From Membranipora membranacea (Eukaryota > Bryozoa > Gymnolaemata > Cheilostomatida > Membraniporidae): a DNA stretch of 64,000 bases. The stretch spans positions 19,904,001-19,968,000 of the forward strand of contig OU612072.1 in assembly GCA_914767715.1 (NCBI GenBank), given 5' to 3'. Made by a program: the position numbers and the translations under genes. Of the stretch, positions 12,949 to 25,506 are shown piece after piece (within the stretch, counting starts at the first letter, position 1; every line of letters starts with the position of its first letter). Under the pieces are notes generated by a model. That model had not been told where the DNA came from. It was given only the letters and a program-made list of their open reading frames with translations, and did not search any database.

Positions 12949-15900
12949 CTCAGTGACTTATATGGATTTTGTAGTTCAATAGCTGCAGGAATTATTATCT
13001 CCTTGTTTGTATAAATATTTAAACCAGAGTTTTTACCCCACAAATTTTACATACATATAGAAAGTCTTTTGTTCTGCTAAACAAAATCCACAAGAAATTT
13101 AGAAGAATAGAAACAAAAGACAGTGGATATTCTAGTTTGTATCAACTGATTTGGCTGTTGATTGAAAGCCCAGCAGTTTTGAATTTGACACGCTATACTA
13201 AAATTAAGTGTCGATGCTAATCCCATGTATCCAATTTGGCACTCAAATGATGCCACACCAACATATGGAACCATTGTGATTTTGAAATAGAATTCAATGT
13301 ACACAAAATTTTGATATACTGAACTATTACTAAGCAAAAAAAAATTCATGCAGCAGCAGTGAATTTTTGTCAATTCTAACTTTAATAAGATCCGAAGATT
13401 AACAAGTGATATTATCAATACAAACAAACTACTGGACAATTAAATGTGATTTTGATTCTGCAAGGTTTTGGTAGCTTTGGTCTTAGCCTTGTATGGTATT
13501 TTTAAATCAGCCTATCATATACCATGCTCACTGAGTTGGAACTTTATCGACAGAGGACTGGGGACTAGGAGGTATAAAATTTCACTCAGGATGGCATCAT
13601 TAGAGCTGCAACAACTCAGTATCCAATAGTTTCCTCTACTCTTTTTTCTCTATGATACTTTTAAATTCCTTGCAACGAGTTGGTATTACTGGTATGTGGG
13701 GTAGAGTCAATAGTGTATTCGTGGGGGGCTTGACCTCTTGAAACCTCTTAAACCTTAAATAACCAGGCGCCCAGATGGGCCATTGTGAGTTTGGTTGGGA
13801 TAACGAATGGATTAGGCTGGTTGATACATTGTGATTTGCCAATTCTTACATGTTATGAGGTTAATATGTCATCAATGAGTTTTAAACTGATATTTTTGAC
13901 ATAAAGTAGGCTATGGCCAGAAATGCTGTCTGAATCATTTTCAAGCAAGTCTCAATTTAATATGCCCGTCGAGTGAAATAACACCCATGCATAATGTTTG
14001 TCGCAGCAAAGTCAAAATCATCAAGCAGCTCATGAATGAACTCCCTAATTCGATAAACTTTCCATGGCCGGTTTCTGCAGCAAGCCGATCGATAATTTTC
14101 CTTCCAAAATGGGCTGGAACACATTAAACTACCTCTATTTCCTCAGACAGTTCCTCAATATCCTTCCCTGCGGGAAGACTTTCCAACGTACTTCCTGTAC
14201 CCAGCCTGCCAGCCTCTGCCATCAATAGATACAGCCCTGGGTAGAATAGGCAGAGCAGAGCAATAGCCAATTACCATGATTTTACCTTTGGACTGCCTTT
14301 AAAACAGGCTTGCATCATGAAATTCCTGTGACACAGAATAAATGTCTTTTATATGTTTTTGCCAACAATCCGAGCAAATAGCTATAGCCAACATCACTAG
14401 GCACAGATTTTCTTCATCCTTGATTTTGGTACACCAATCTACACATATTTAAAATTAATACCAATAAAATGATGGTCTGAATAACCAGGGAGGGTGGGAT
14501 ATACCCTCTCCCACCCTCCCTGAAATATCAAACTCAAGCAATTAAATTTGAGTCCATAATTTCAAACAATTTGATATTGTCTTCTACAATATAGCTAGTG
14601 TACAGGAGCGAACTTTCACTGCAGGAGCCATTGCAAATTTTTGGAAATAACAGGATAATCTCATTCATTGAACCCACCATACACAGACCATTTATAAGAG
14701 ATTTTATCAAGTAGCATTACATAGCACACTTTCATGTCTAAATACCTAGAGATAATAATCAGCCTTCACTCTATTGTTTCCGGGGGATTAGGCTGCACAT
14801 CGATTATAAACTCAATGTCAATGAAACTATTTCAAAGAGACAGGAGACACCTATCCTTGTTTAGGTGAACAAACTCAGAGTAGTTTTCACAAGAAGATGT
14901 TTCAATAACAAACCCAGGTGAAATCACCAAGCAGGGTTTATGGTTATGGTTAATCATCACATTGGGCCTATTTGAAACGCTGGCAATACACAGTACTCAA
15001 AACATGTGAAAAATACGTAATCAAGTGTTTACAGCTGAGAAGAAATGTGTTTCCCTGATCTGACAAAACACTAGAGTCTAGAAGTTTTGAAATATTGCAA
15101 CATAATGCAGTGGAATTGCTGTGTGTGCCCCTGTATAGTGTAAGATGGTATGAGATACAATGCTTGGATGCCGCTTGAATATGCTACTCTTTGACAGGGA
15201 TTTGCGAGATCTTGTTACTATTGTCATTGCTAATAGTGTTGCTTGATGTGTATTTGCTTGTAAGGTTATGATCTGGGCAAGATACTGAAACTTGGTGGCC
15301 TGAAAGTGGAAGAGGTAAGCTCATAAGACTTGACAAATTATCTTATAGGTATTATAAAATGAAGAGTGTACTGTGATCACATTAACCCCCATTCATGTGT
15401 ACTGAAATGACTAAGGTAAAGTACTGCCGGTCCCTATTTTAGAATCCTAATATTCTATGTCATGTGGAGGTTTCTAAAATTACTGGTTTTTCTATCATAC
15501 CTAAGTAATTTTCATATTCTGCTTTCACATTTAAATAAGGGTTCCATCTTCATTATAGGAACAATAATCTAAGTCAGCATTCGATGCTCACAATCTGTTA
15601 TCATTTTAAGTTATGTCATGTTAGAAGACAAGACTACAGGTTAACATCGAATCTTCATTGTGATATTAATTTTGTAACATTGTATTGTGCTGAGTGTGAG
15701 GCCTCTATACGATTCAATGCTTTTCATTGTTTCAACATTTGGTAAACAAAGGAATCCTTTATAGGCTGGGCCTAGTTCTATAAAATAGAGGATAAATGTA
15801 CCATGTCAGCTTGCATCAAAAGTTTATATGAGAAAACTCAGAACAAATTTTAAGAAATGCTGCATTAAATGAAGGGAGATAGCGATAGAGTGACCCAAAA

Positions 15901-16184
15901 TGATTCATATATTGATGTCGTCATAATGTGGTTAGCAAAAAAAGTTGACGCTTCTAGCATATGTAGAAGTGCATATTAATTGAGTCATCTGGTTAAAAGA
16001 TAATTTTTTGCCAACAAATCATCATTTTTTATTAAATTCATGATTTTTTGCATTCATTTTGTGGATTAAATAGTAATTCAACCACAAAGCCTGGACAATA
16101 ATGTTCAATCAATTTGTGATGGTTTCTGCATCAAATTTAAAAAATGTAGGGGGAGATAACGAGGAAACCATATAAGTCACTGAG
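12949..16184. mobile_element. TIR element copy 1 (non-autonomous DNA transposon)
   Basis: The segment begins with CTCAGTGACTTATATGG (12949-12965) and ends with its exact reverse complement (16168-16184), giving perfect 17-bp terminal inverted repeats. It is flanked by the dinucleotide TG on both sides, which may be a 2-bp target duplication. A second copy, with the same ends and closely similar throughout by eye, lies at 18104-21780. No open frame inside resembles a transposase, so it is probably non-autonomous. Both copies contain a G-rich/C-rich hairpin; here it is at 14486-14522 with 14-bp arms. The superfamily is not assigned. Confidence 0.8.
14486..14522. repeat. 14-bp-arm inverted repeat inside TIR element copy 1
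   Basis: CAGGGAGGGTGGGA (14486-14499) is followed after nine bases by its exact complement TCCCACCCTCCCTG (14509-14522). The same structure is kept in copy 2 at 20079-20115. One arm is a G-run sequence. Confidence 0.85.
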
Positions 16185-18103
16185 TGAAGTGCAGTCTTGA
16201 GTGATAGATTGAGAAGTAATGCAGGTTATGACAACGTGAACCAGCAACTTTGTCACATTATTTTTTATGAGTCTTTCCAGCGTAAAACCTGGATAAGTTT
16301 ATTGAGAGGTTATCATTACCACGGTGGTGCTATTTTTAGTTAATAACCTATATTCGAAAGTGAGACTTTGGAACAGTTCCTTTTTTAATTTGCTCGGGTA
16401 TGTAACAGGGAACATTTTGTCACACTGGCATCCAAGAAATTCATCATAAGACACAAAACCACAAAAGGGAACATTCTTGGTAAGAGAGCAAGTCACTCAC
16501 AAGCATATTCATTATTTTGTAGGTCATTCTATTTCTCATTAATATAAACCACAAACCCCAAACATCACAGACCTATATTAAAGCAAATCCAACCTGCAAC
16601 AATACTGATGCTCCTCAGCTACAGTGAGAAAGAAATAAAATCCTGCAATGTCATGATAACTTATAATGGTATGTATTTAGCTCTAAGCACTGTGCTACAA
16701 ATAATGTACAACACCGGGTTCAAATTAAACACATCGTCAATAATTATGTCGAATGTTTTAAATAAGGAACTTTGGGCGTATTTCCGCAAAAGTTGAGGTG
16801 TTGCACATTATTATGTAGACTTCGTGTGTCACTGTTTTCCCTGGTTTTGTGTGTCCCGATTACGTTCAGAGTTGCCTCCTTGGTCCGGCTGTGCAGGTTG
16901 GATAGGGCTGTCTTTATTTGATTCCACTGCTATCATAGTCACGGTGAGCAATCGAGCAATTCGATTTTCATAACAAGTGTGTAAGTATATGTGTAAGTAT
17001 ATGTGTGTATCATGCAGTCATAACAACTCACATAATATTATGTTTCTTACTATCACCAGCTAGTGAATGCATAACTATTTCTAGTCTGATAAAAGTGAGA
17101 GGCTTACCCTCAATAATGTATTGGTATATATAATGTAAGGTTGTTATATAGTTTGCACAGTTTGCACGGTTTAATATTGAAAGTAAACTTTAATCCATCA
17201 ATGCATACATGTTAATATCACTGGAAATATGGAGGTTCATACATGGGGCTTCCTGTGATAATTCTATAAATATTTTACAGATAGAGATTTCCTGTTCAAT
17301 TTGAGCTCCCAGTTATAAAAATCTGTAAAATCTTAACATTTCTGGGCATCTTTGAACATTTTTGTGCTTAAAAGTAATGGGTGTAACTGAGACATCTCAC
17401 CTCAGAACCTAGACTTTCAGCGACACCGATCAGGTGTACCTGCCAGTTTGGTACATAGTCTATGTACATTCTATGTTTGGGCAGTGCTGGACCCCAGTCA
17501 TACGCTGGCCTTGCACACTTTTTCTGCAACAAAAATTTCAGCATTACTGGCAAATAACATCAAGACAGAATGTTTCAATTCTCAGTTTCAAGGTTGTTAT
17601 TATTATGGCCGGGACTGTTCTTTGATTGACAGGCATGGAAATGTTATTTCATCATGCAAAAATAATTCACACAGAAGTACGATGTACTAAAATGTGCTAT
17701 TCACATTATAGCAAAATTTGGCAACGGTATCAGTTCTCATAATGTTGTAATAAAAATGGACCTGAGATAATGTGTGTCTACAAACTACACTACAGGTTAA
17801 TATTTTCATATGGTTGTGAGTTTCTTCATGTTGCTAATAGTATACTTAAATCTGAACTTTTTAATCATCAGGACATTGCAAAATGTCCAATGACAACGCG
17901 ATACCACGATATCTAACAAATCTTGCGTAGGTGAACTCATTTAAGTCTGTCATATGTATCCTGTATAGGGTATACTGGGTGTGCGTCCTCATATTGGAAT
18001 AGATTGATGAGGATGACTGTGTTTGATTTTTCTCAGTTTATATGAGACAGATGTACTGGAGTTAGGAGAGTAAAATATCTACTGATAATGCAAATTAAAG
18101 ACA
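16185..18103. other. non-coding spacer between the two TIR-element copies
   Basis: About 1.9 kb of AT-rich DNA with no recognised exon. A short GTGTAAGTATAT-type repeat lies near 16977-17010. The ORFs at 17434-17690 do not resemble a known family and overlap each other in different frames. Confidence 0.4.
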
Positions 18104-19531
18104 CTCAGTGACTTATATGGATTTTGTAGTTCAATACCTGCAGGAATTATCATCTCCTTGTTTGTATAAATATTTAAACCAGAGTTACTACCCCACAAAT
18201 TTTACATACATATAGAAAGTCTTTTCTTCTACTAAACAAAATCCACAAGAAATTTAGAAGAATAGAAACAAAAGACAGTGGACATTCTAGTTTGTATCAA
18301 CTGATTTGTCTGTTGATTGAAAGCCCAGCAGTTTTGAATTTGACACGCTATACTAAAATCAAGTGTCGATGTTAATTCCATGTATCCAATTTGGCACTCA
18401 AATGATGCCACACCAACATATGGAAACATTGTGATTTTAAAATAGAATCCAATGCACACAAAATTTTGCTATACTGAACTATTACAAAGCAAAAGTAATG
18501 AGACAAATGCAAGCAGCAGCAGTGAATTTTTGTCAATTCTAACTTTAATAAGATCCAAAAATTAACAAGTGATATCATCAATACACACAATTACAACTTG
18601 GTTTTGATTCTGCAAGGTTTTGGTAGCTTTGGTCTTAGCCTTGCATGGTATTTTTAAATCAGCCTATCGTATACCATGCTCACTGAGTTGGAACTTTATC
18701 GACAGAGGACTTGGGACTAGGAGTTATAAAGTTTCCTTAAACAAACTTGTCAAATTGATGATAATCTAGAGCAGCGGCATTTAACACAGGATGGCAGCAT
18801 TAGAGCTGCAACAACTTAGTATCCAATAGTTTCCTCTACTCTTTTTTCTCTATGATACTTTTAAATTTGTTGCCAGAAGTTGGTATTACTGGTATGTGGG
18901 GTAGAGTCAATAGTGTATTCGTCGGAAGGGCTTTTAGGGGGCTTGACCCTATACCAATTTTCAGCGTGTCAATTTTGAAAATCCTCTTGAAACCTCTTAA
19001 ACCTTTAATAACCAGGCGCCCAGTGGGGCCATTGTGAGATTGGTTGGGATTATGAACGGATTAGGCTGGTTGATATGGTGTGATTTGCCAATTCTTACAT
19101 GTTTTGAGGTTAAGATGTCAGTTTTAAACTGATATTTTTGACATAAGGTAGGCTATGGCCAGAAATGTGATATTGCCGCTGTCTGAATCATATTCAAGCA
19201 AGTCTCAATTTAAGATGCCCATCGAATGAAATAACACCCATGCATAATGTTCGTTGCAGCAAAGTCAAAATCATCAAGCAGCTCATGAATGAGCTCTCTA
19301 ATTCGATCGGCTGATCGATAATTTTCCTTCCAAAATGGGCTGGAACACATTAAACAACCTCTATTCCTCAGATAGTTCCTCAATATCCTTCCCTGCGGGA
19401 AGACTTTCCAACGCATTTCCTGTACCCATCCTGGTTTGCCTATACAAAATCCATGGATACAGCCCTGGGTAGAATATGCAGAGCAGTGCAATAGCCAATT
19501 ACCATGATTTTTCCCTTGGACTGCCCTTAAA

Positions 19532-19889
19532 CTACTGCTGCCACTCATGCAAATTTGTGCTCATTGAATTCTGCATAGCTCCAAGATAATTAATTGAGAC
19601 TTAAATCTCATAACTGTCACCTAATGGACAAATAATTTGCACAAACTGATCTTCAAAATCAGGGCATGAAATCTACGCACCAGCCTATGACGTGTACAGT
19701 GTGCACTAGTAAGACGATAACTACGTCACCTGATGCTGTAGATAATTAATTTTATACCTTAATTTTGACGATCAGTTTGTGCAAATTATTTGCTCATTAG
19801 GTGACAATGCTGAGATTGCAGCCTCATTTTATTAGTTTTGAGCTGCACAGAATTCTATAAGCACACATTTGGCTGTGTGGCAGCAGTGG
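19532..19889. mobile_element. nested MITE (family with yTTAAA target sites), copy 1
   Basis: Ends are CTACTGCTGCCAC (left) and GTGGCAGCAGTGG (right), inverted with one mismatch. Flanks are CTTAAA and TTTAAA. Copy 1 of the host TIR element has an uninterrupted TTTAAAAC at the corresponding place, which is the empty site. Related copies lie at 48387-48727 and 51368-51728, also next to (C/T)TTAAA or TAAA. Shared internal blocks include GTCACCTAAT and CAGTTTGTGCAAATT. Confidence 0.8.
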
Positions 19890-20078
19890 TTTAAAACAGG
19901 CTTGCATCATGAAATTCCTGTGACACAGAATAAATGTCTTTCATATATTTTTGCCTACAATCTGAGCAAATAGCTATAGCCAACGTCACTAGGCACTGAT
20001 TTTCTTCATCCTTGATTTTGGTACACCAATCTACACATATTTAAAATTAATACCAATAAAATGATGGTCTGAAATAAC

Positions 20079-20115
20079 CAGGGAGGGTGGGATGTACCCT
20101 CTCCCACCCTCCCTG
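20079..20115. repeat. 14-bp-arm inverted repeat inside TIR element copy 2
   Basis: This is the counterpart of the hairpin at 14486-14522. Both arms are unchanged although the loop differs by one base. Confidence 0.85.
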
Positions 20116-21863
20116 AAATATCAAACTCAAGCAATTAAATTTGAGTCAATAATTGCAAACAATTTTATATTGTCTTCTACAATATAGCTAGTCTACAGAA
20201 GCGAACTCTCACTGCAGGAGCCATTGAAAATTTTTGGCAATAACAGGATAATCTCATTCATTGAACCCACCATACACAGACCATTTATAAGAGATTTTAT
20301 CAAGTAACATTACATAGCACACTTTCATGTGTAAATACCTAGATATAATAATCAGCCTTCACTCTATTGTTTCTTGGGGGATTAGGCTTCACATCCATTG
20401 TAAACTCAATGTCAATGAAACTATTTCAAAGAGACAGGAGACACCTATCCTTGTTTAGGTGAACAAACTCAGAGTAGTTTTCACAAGAAGATGTTTCAAT
20501 AACAAACCCAGGTGAAATCACCAAGCAGGGTTTATGGTTATGGTTAATCATCACATTGGGCCCATTTGAAACGCTGGCAATACACAGTACTCAAAACATG
20601 TGAAAAATTAAGTGTTTACAGCTGAGAAGAAATGTGTTTCCCTGATCTGACAAAACACTAGAGTCTAGAAGTTTTGAAATATTACAACATAATGCAGTGG
20701 AATTGCTGTGTGTGCCCCTGTACAATGTCAAATGGTATGAGAACAATGCTTGGATGCTGCTTGAATTTGCTACTCTGCGACAGGGATTTGCGAGATCTTG
20801 TTACTATTGTCATTGCTAATAGTATTGCTTGATGTGTAAATTTGCTGTAAGGTTGTGATCTGGGCAAGATACTGAAACTTGGTGGCCTGAAAGTGGAAGA
20901 GGCAAGCTCATAAGACTAGACAAATTATCTTACAGGTATTAAAAAATGAAGAGTGTACTGTGATCACATTAACCCCCATTCATGTGTACTGAAATGACTA
21001 AGGTAAAATATTGAAAAAATCTGCCGGTCCCTGTTTTAGAATCCTAATATTCTCTGTCATGTGGAGGTTTCTAAAATTACTGGTTTATCTATCATACCTA
21101 AGTAATTTTTATATTCTGCTTTCACAATTAAATAAGGGTTCCATCTTCATTTTAGGAACAATAATCTAAGTCAGTATTCGATGCTCATAATCTGTTATCA
21201 TTTTAGTAATGTCATGTTAGAAGACAAGACTACAGGTTCACATAAAATCTTTATTGTGATATTAATTTTGTTACATTGTATTGCGCTGAGTGTGAGGCCT
21301 CTATACGATTCAATGCTTTTCATTGTTTCAACATTTGGAAAACGAAGGAATCCTTCATGTGCTGTGCCTAGTTCTATACAATAGAGGATAAATGTACCAT
21401 GTCAGCTTGCATCAAAAGTTTATATGAGAAAACTGAGAATAAATTTTAAGAAATGCTGCATTAAATGAAGGGAAATACCGATAGAGTGACCCAAAATGAT
21501 TCATATTTTGATATCGTCATAATGTGGTTAGCAAAAAAATTTGACGATTCTAGCATATGTAGAAGTGCATTTTAATTGAGTCATCTGGTTAAAAGATAAT
21601 TTTTTGCCAACATTTCATCATTTTTTATGAAATTCAGGATTTTTTGCATTCATTTCGTGGATTAAATAGTAATTCAACCACCAAGCCTGGACAATAACTT
21701 TCAATCAATTTGTGATGGTTTCTGCATCAAATATAAAAAATGTAGGGGGAGATAACGAGAAAACCATATAAGTCACTGAGCACAATGGGTAAGAAGTAAG
21801 TGATGCTTCACATCATTTACTTACGTATGAATTAAAAGAAACAAAAACTTCTAATATACATAC

Positions 21864-22040
21864 GATGTGCTCGAGCAGAGACTCTCCTTTTGTTCTCCCG
21901 ACATTGACAGCGGTTTTGATTGGAATCGCTGCCACCACATAGATGGATATCCCCCAGCCTATTACATTAGCCCACATAGGGAACTTATAGTTTCCATATT
22001 TCAGTGTTTTGAAGTTAGCCCAGTCGAATATTAGCACAAA
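21864..22040 (-). CDS. SLC6 exon, end of helix 11 and helix 12
   Basis: 177 bp, preceded by CTCTAG and followed by GTATGT on the minus strand, phase 0. It encodes LIFDWANFKTLKYGNYKFP, then WANVIGWGISIYVVAAIPI, then a basic stretch. The Y-x-Y-P-x-W...GW-x-I signature of the last SLC6 helix is clear. The cytoplasmic tail exon was not found. TIR element copy 2 begins 83 bp downstream in the direction of transcription. Confidence 0.8.
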
Positions 22041-22489
22041 CTAGAGGAGAAAAAGAGAAGAACATGTTGGTCAGAGCCTGTAGACGAAAATTGAGCATTG
22101 CATAACTAATATCATGTCATTTGAATTTGGATCCAGAGTCCACAATTTTCGAGTCAATGGTGGGTAGGAGTTGGACAAAATAGTTTACTTGCACAGCTGC
22201 ACGCGGATCAATATTTAGGTAGATAATACACTCTTTAGAAAATACCAAGGTATGCGGAATGTAGAAGCTCAAAAAAATAATTATTCATTGAATCTCAACT
22301 CATCAAAAAAATGAGGCAGAAACAGGTTTTCTAACAAAGTTGATGTCAAAGTTAGCATGTGTTCATGTGTGAATATTGGGGATGGAATCTTTATTTTTTC
22401 TCTTTTACATAGTCACTATTATACACACACAGTCCAGGCTATATTATCAGGATTAAGACATGCTAAGGAAGATTTTATAAGTTACTCAC

Positions 22490-22570
22490 GGATATTATGA
22501 CTTGGCTAATACCCGTAATGCAAAACTTCCGGAATAATGGCGGCTTCCTGCCAATCATAACCTGAACATC
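22490..22570 (-). CDS. SLC6 exon, region between helices 10 and 11
   Basis: 81 bp, phase 0 to phase 0, with TTTCAG before it and GTGAGT after it on the minus strand. It encodes DVQVMIGRKPPLFRKFCITG and a hydrophobic end. The D-x-x-x-M-I/L-G-x-x-P pattern after helix 10 is characteristic of SLC6. It joins in frame to the next exon at 22040-21864. Confidence 0.75.
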
Positions 22571-22609
22571 CTGAAAGGGAAGGTAATGTATTATTAGAAT
22601 GATTGAAAG

Positions 22610-22860
22610 ACACAATAGTGGTCATTATGTAAATGATGATGTGAATACTGATAGTGTCAAAGATGGCAATGATGGCGATGGTGACAATGATGATATTGAT
22701 TGCGGTGATGGTGATATCAATATTGAAGATCATGATGGTAATACTGGTCATGATGATGATCCCAGTAGTGATGGCAATAGCAATGACAATAATGAAGATA
22801 TTTATGACAACATTGATCCTCATCATGATGATGTCAGTTTTGATAGTGATCGATGTTGAT
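22610..22860 (+). repeat. GAT/ATG trinucleotide-rich low-complexity tract
   Basis: Dense but imperfect GAT, GGT and AAT triplets keep both strands open over about 250 bp. The + frame reads as Asp/Asn/Gly-rich and the - frame as Ile/Thr-rich. This is simple-sequence DNA rather than a gene, and it sits in an intron of the SLC6 locus. Confidence 0.7.
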
Positions 22861-23247
22861 AAAAGCGATAATAATGATAGCAATGATCTCAACGGTGAAC
22901 ATGTTATATTTCATATCTTATATCTTATTTATATGGTCATTTGCAGCATTAAATGTTAAGATTCGTAAACAGGAAATTAGCTTAAACTTTCTAGAGATAA
23001 AGAAGACTGTGACATATTGCCATTTCAATCTTCAAGAAAATGAGCTACCAATCTATGTAATTTACTGGGATCGGATGGAGTTCGTCTCAGACCAAAGCAT
23101 TCATAATCAACAGCCTGATAAAATTTCATGCATGGTGATAAGTGAGATAATTGTATGTTTGAGATTGGTGGTATGTTATTACAGGGAGTTAATTTTGGGT
23201 CTGTTTTGGACTGTGCCGCCAGAAAATGTCCCCTTTTTCCTATAAAT

Positions 23248-23290
23248 AACTGGCCTCGTGGCGCAATGGATAGCTCGTCAGACTGGGGGA
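23248..23290 (+). repeat. partial tRNA-like sequence (5' half only)
   Basis: GGCCTCGTGGCGCAATGGAT followed by AGCTCGTCAGACT is like the 5' half of an Arg-type tRNA, with an A box TGGCGCAATGG. No matching T arm follows, so it is a truncated tRNA pseudogene or SINE head. GGGTTATGGGT-type repeats follow at about 23340-23390. Confidence 0.5.
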
Positions 23291-23986
23291 TAATGTGCCA
23301 CGTGCCGAGGGGGAAAGCGGGAAAGGGAGATTAGATGTTATTTGAAGGTTGTGGGTTATGGGTCATGTGTTGTGGGTTATGGGTTGTGTGTATATATATC
23401 CTTTATTATTGCCGATCAAAGCCAATGGCAAATAAAGACCATGCATAAATAAACAAATAAAAATAAAGCCGTCAGGTGTATTTATGAAAATATCATTGTC
23501 TATAAATGCTGTCCTATTTATAGAAGGGTGACCTCGGGCTTCCAAAAATATTTCGCACGGATGACTCTCAAATTACTTAACCTTTTCAATATTTTATCGA
23601 AAACAAAGAATATCAAGATGTATTTTTAGCTCGTGGAGCTTTAGTAATGAAAGTCTCTCTTCATAATGTAGCTTATTGTAATTTGACGCCGACTGGTATA
23701 AACCAAAGGTGTCAACCTACCCGGTTCACAAAAGCGGTTTATCATTTCAATAAACAATAATATTTCTCTAATCTATCACTTGATAAGACAAAAACTGTGT
23801 GTTTTTATTACTCATGCAAACAAATTCAAGTGGTTAATTTCAAGACAAAGGCACTAGCAGTAATCTTTGTAGCACATGCTAGAAAAAGTAAGTTCGAAAA
23901 CACACAAAAAATCAGATACCAATGTGATGGGGAAAATGATTTCAAAGGTAGCTCTAAGAAGTGTTCAATGTGAGTGGGAACTGAGT

Positions 23987-24171
23987 ACCCGCATAGATAT
24001 ATAGACAGGGAACTCTTAGAACACAGTTTTCACAGACCAGACATCAGTCCTTTTGACCAGACATCAATCATAATAATATGATTGATGTCTGGTCAAAAGG
24101 AGACAATTTCTCAGAATCCAGCGAGAAATGTGTTCTAACAGTTCCTTCTCTACTATATATCTTTGTGGGTA
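23987..24171. repeat. foldback element with 24-bp perfect core palindrome
   Basis: The core arms at 24048-24071 and 24078-24101 are exact complements around a six-base AATAAT loop. Outer parts also pair imperfectly: GGAACTCTTAGAACACA near 24009 pairs with the sequence ending near 24149, and TACCCGCATAGATATATAG near 23987 pairs with the sequence ending near 24171. This is a MITE-like hairpin element of about 185 bp. Confidence 0.8.
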
Positions 24172-24250
24172 TTATAAATCATCAATGATACTGATGCAGA
24201 TCCATATTTCTGCATTTCGATTTCGCTCACCCAGCACGACAAAGTACTAG

Positions 24251-25506
24251 CTGGCGAAATCAAAAGAACTTAATGCTAATCAATATGCCTACCAACAGAA
24301 ACTCAGTACCACCGATGTAATACTGCAGTTGATAGATGACTGGACATCCGTTCTGGACTCAAATACTAATGTGAAACTAATACAAAATGCATGCCTTGAT
24401 TTTTCCAAAGCCTTCGATAGGATGCAGCACCCCATACTGATATATAAAATGAATCATCTTGGTTTTAACGCTAATGTCATTGCCTTAGTAGAAAGTTTTT
24501 TGGAGTCAAGACAACAATGTGTAAAATACTGTGATAATTTTTCTGACTACAAACCCATTCAAGTAGGTGCCCCTCAAGGAACCAAACTGGGCCCCATCCT
24601 TTGGTTAATTTATGTTGATGAGTTAAAATCTTTTGATTATGATACAAAATGTATCAAATATGCTGATGATACAGCCTTTTATAAGCCTATCGTTGATCCA
24701 TCCACTGAGAACATATCTGATGCAATACTGTTAGCAAACACCTGGTCTGAGCAAAACAACATGATTTTGAATTCCAGCAAAACTGTGATACTGAATGTAG
24801 CTTTTACAAACAAACCTGCTATGCACCTTGGTATATCCTATGGAGATGATAACCTCTTTATCTCTCCCTCTGAGCATACCAAGTTTTTAGGCGTATTCAT
24901 AGACAACACACTAACTTTCAGCAATCATGTTGACTATATTATATCTAAATGCTCTCAACGATTATACTTGATGAGGCTGCTAAAACGCATGGGCATGGAT
25001 AGTGATGGCCTCAGAACCTTCTATATAGCTAACATTAAGTCTATAATCTCCTACGCCTGCCCGCATGGTATAACCTACTATCAGACACAGATAAAACACG
25101 ACTCGAGAGGATCCAGTGCTCTGCTACTCGGATTGTGCTGCCATTCTCTGAAAACTACGAGCAGAGGCTGGACCATCTAGCACTGCCACCCATCACAACA
25201 TTCCTGCACACCACTTGCAGTGAACATTTCACTAGAATAGCTGACAACGATAATCACCCCTTGAACTCTCGAATTTAAATAAACACAAACAGAACATCTG
25301 CTCGTAGAGCAAAAATAGATAAATATAGGCCATCCAACTGTAGAACAACCAAAAGACAAAATACCTTTTTTGAATTTTATATGCGATTTTTTAACTAATG
25401 CAGCTCAGACTCCTTTTATTTTATTTTTCCATGTATGTGCTGTACATTCGATGCTATCAACCTATCACAGGATGGATATTAGAATTTTAGGCAATAAACA
25501 AACAAA
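24251..25506 (+). pseudogene. 5'-truncated LINE reverse transcriptase
   Basis: The frame starts inside the RT domain (NANQYAYQQ). It contains motif A DFSKAFD, motif B GAPQGTKLGPILW and motif C YADDT, then FLGVFIDNTLTFSNHVD of the thumb region. A one-base deletion near 25063 breaks the frame at the conserved AWYNLL motif; the homologous reading continues in another frame to about 25279. The endonuclease and the 5' part of RT are absent, as is usual for 5'-truncated insertions. A possible microsatellite tail (AAAC)n ends near 25506. The motifs match those of the LINE copy at 27240-29604, so both belong to one non-LTR family. Confidence 0.85.

Larger units (their letters stand above)
18104..21780. 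mobile_element. TIR element copy 2 with a nested MITE
   Basis: It has the same perfect 17-bp terminal inverted repeats as copy 1: CTCAGTGACTTATATGG at 18104-18120 and the complement at 21764-21780. It is flanked by CA on both sides, a possible 2-bp target duplication. It is longer than copy 1 mainly because of a 358-bp insertion at 19532-19889 and a short extra segment near 18730-18785. It ends 83 bp from the last recognised SLC6 exon, so it may sit in the 3' part of that gene. No transposase is recognised. Confidence 0.8.

Noticed and set aside
13077-13439. 120-codon minus ORF in TIR element copy 1, with a related pair of ORFs at 18232-18590
   Set aside because: The equivalent frame in copy 2 is shifted and split, and the product has no transposase motif. 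It is not conserved as coding.
22506-22959. Open frames on both strands across the GAT-rich tract
   Set aside because: The openness comes from trinucleotide repeats. The products are Asp/Asn- or Ile/Thr-rich low complexity, and only the short SLC6 exon at 22490-22570 is credible there.
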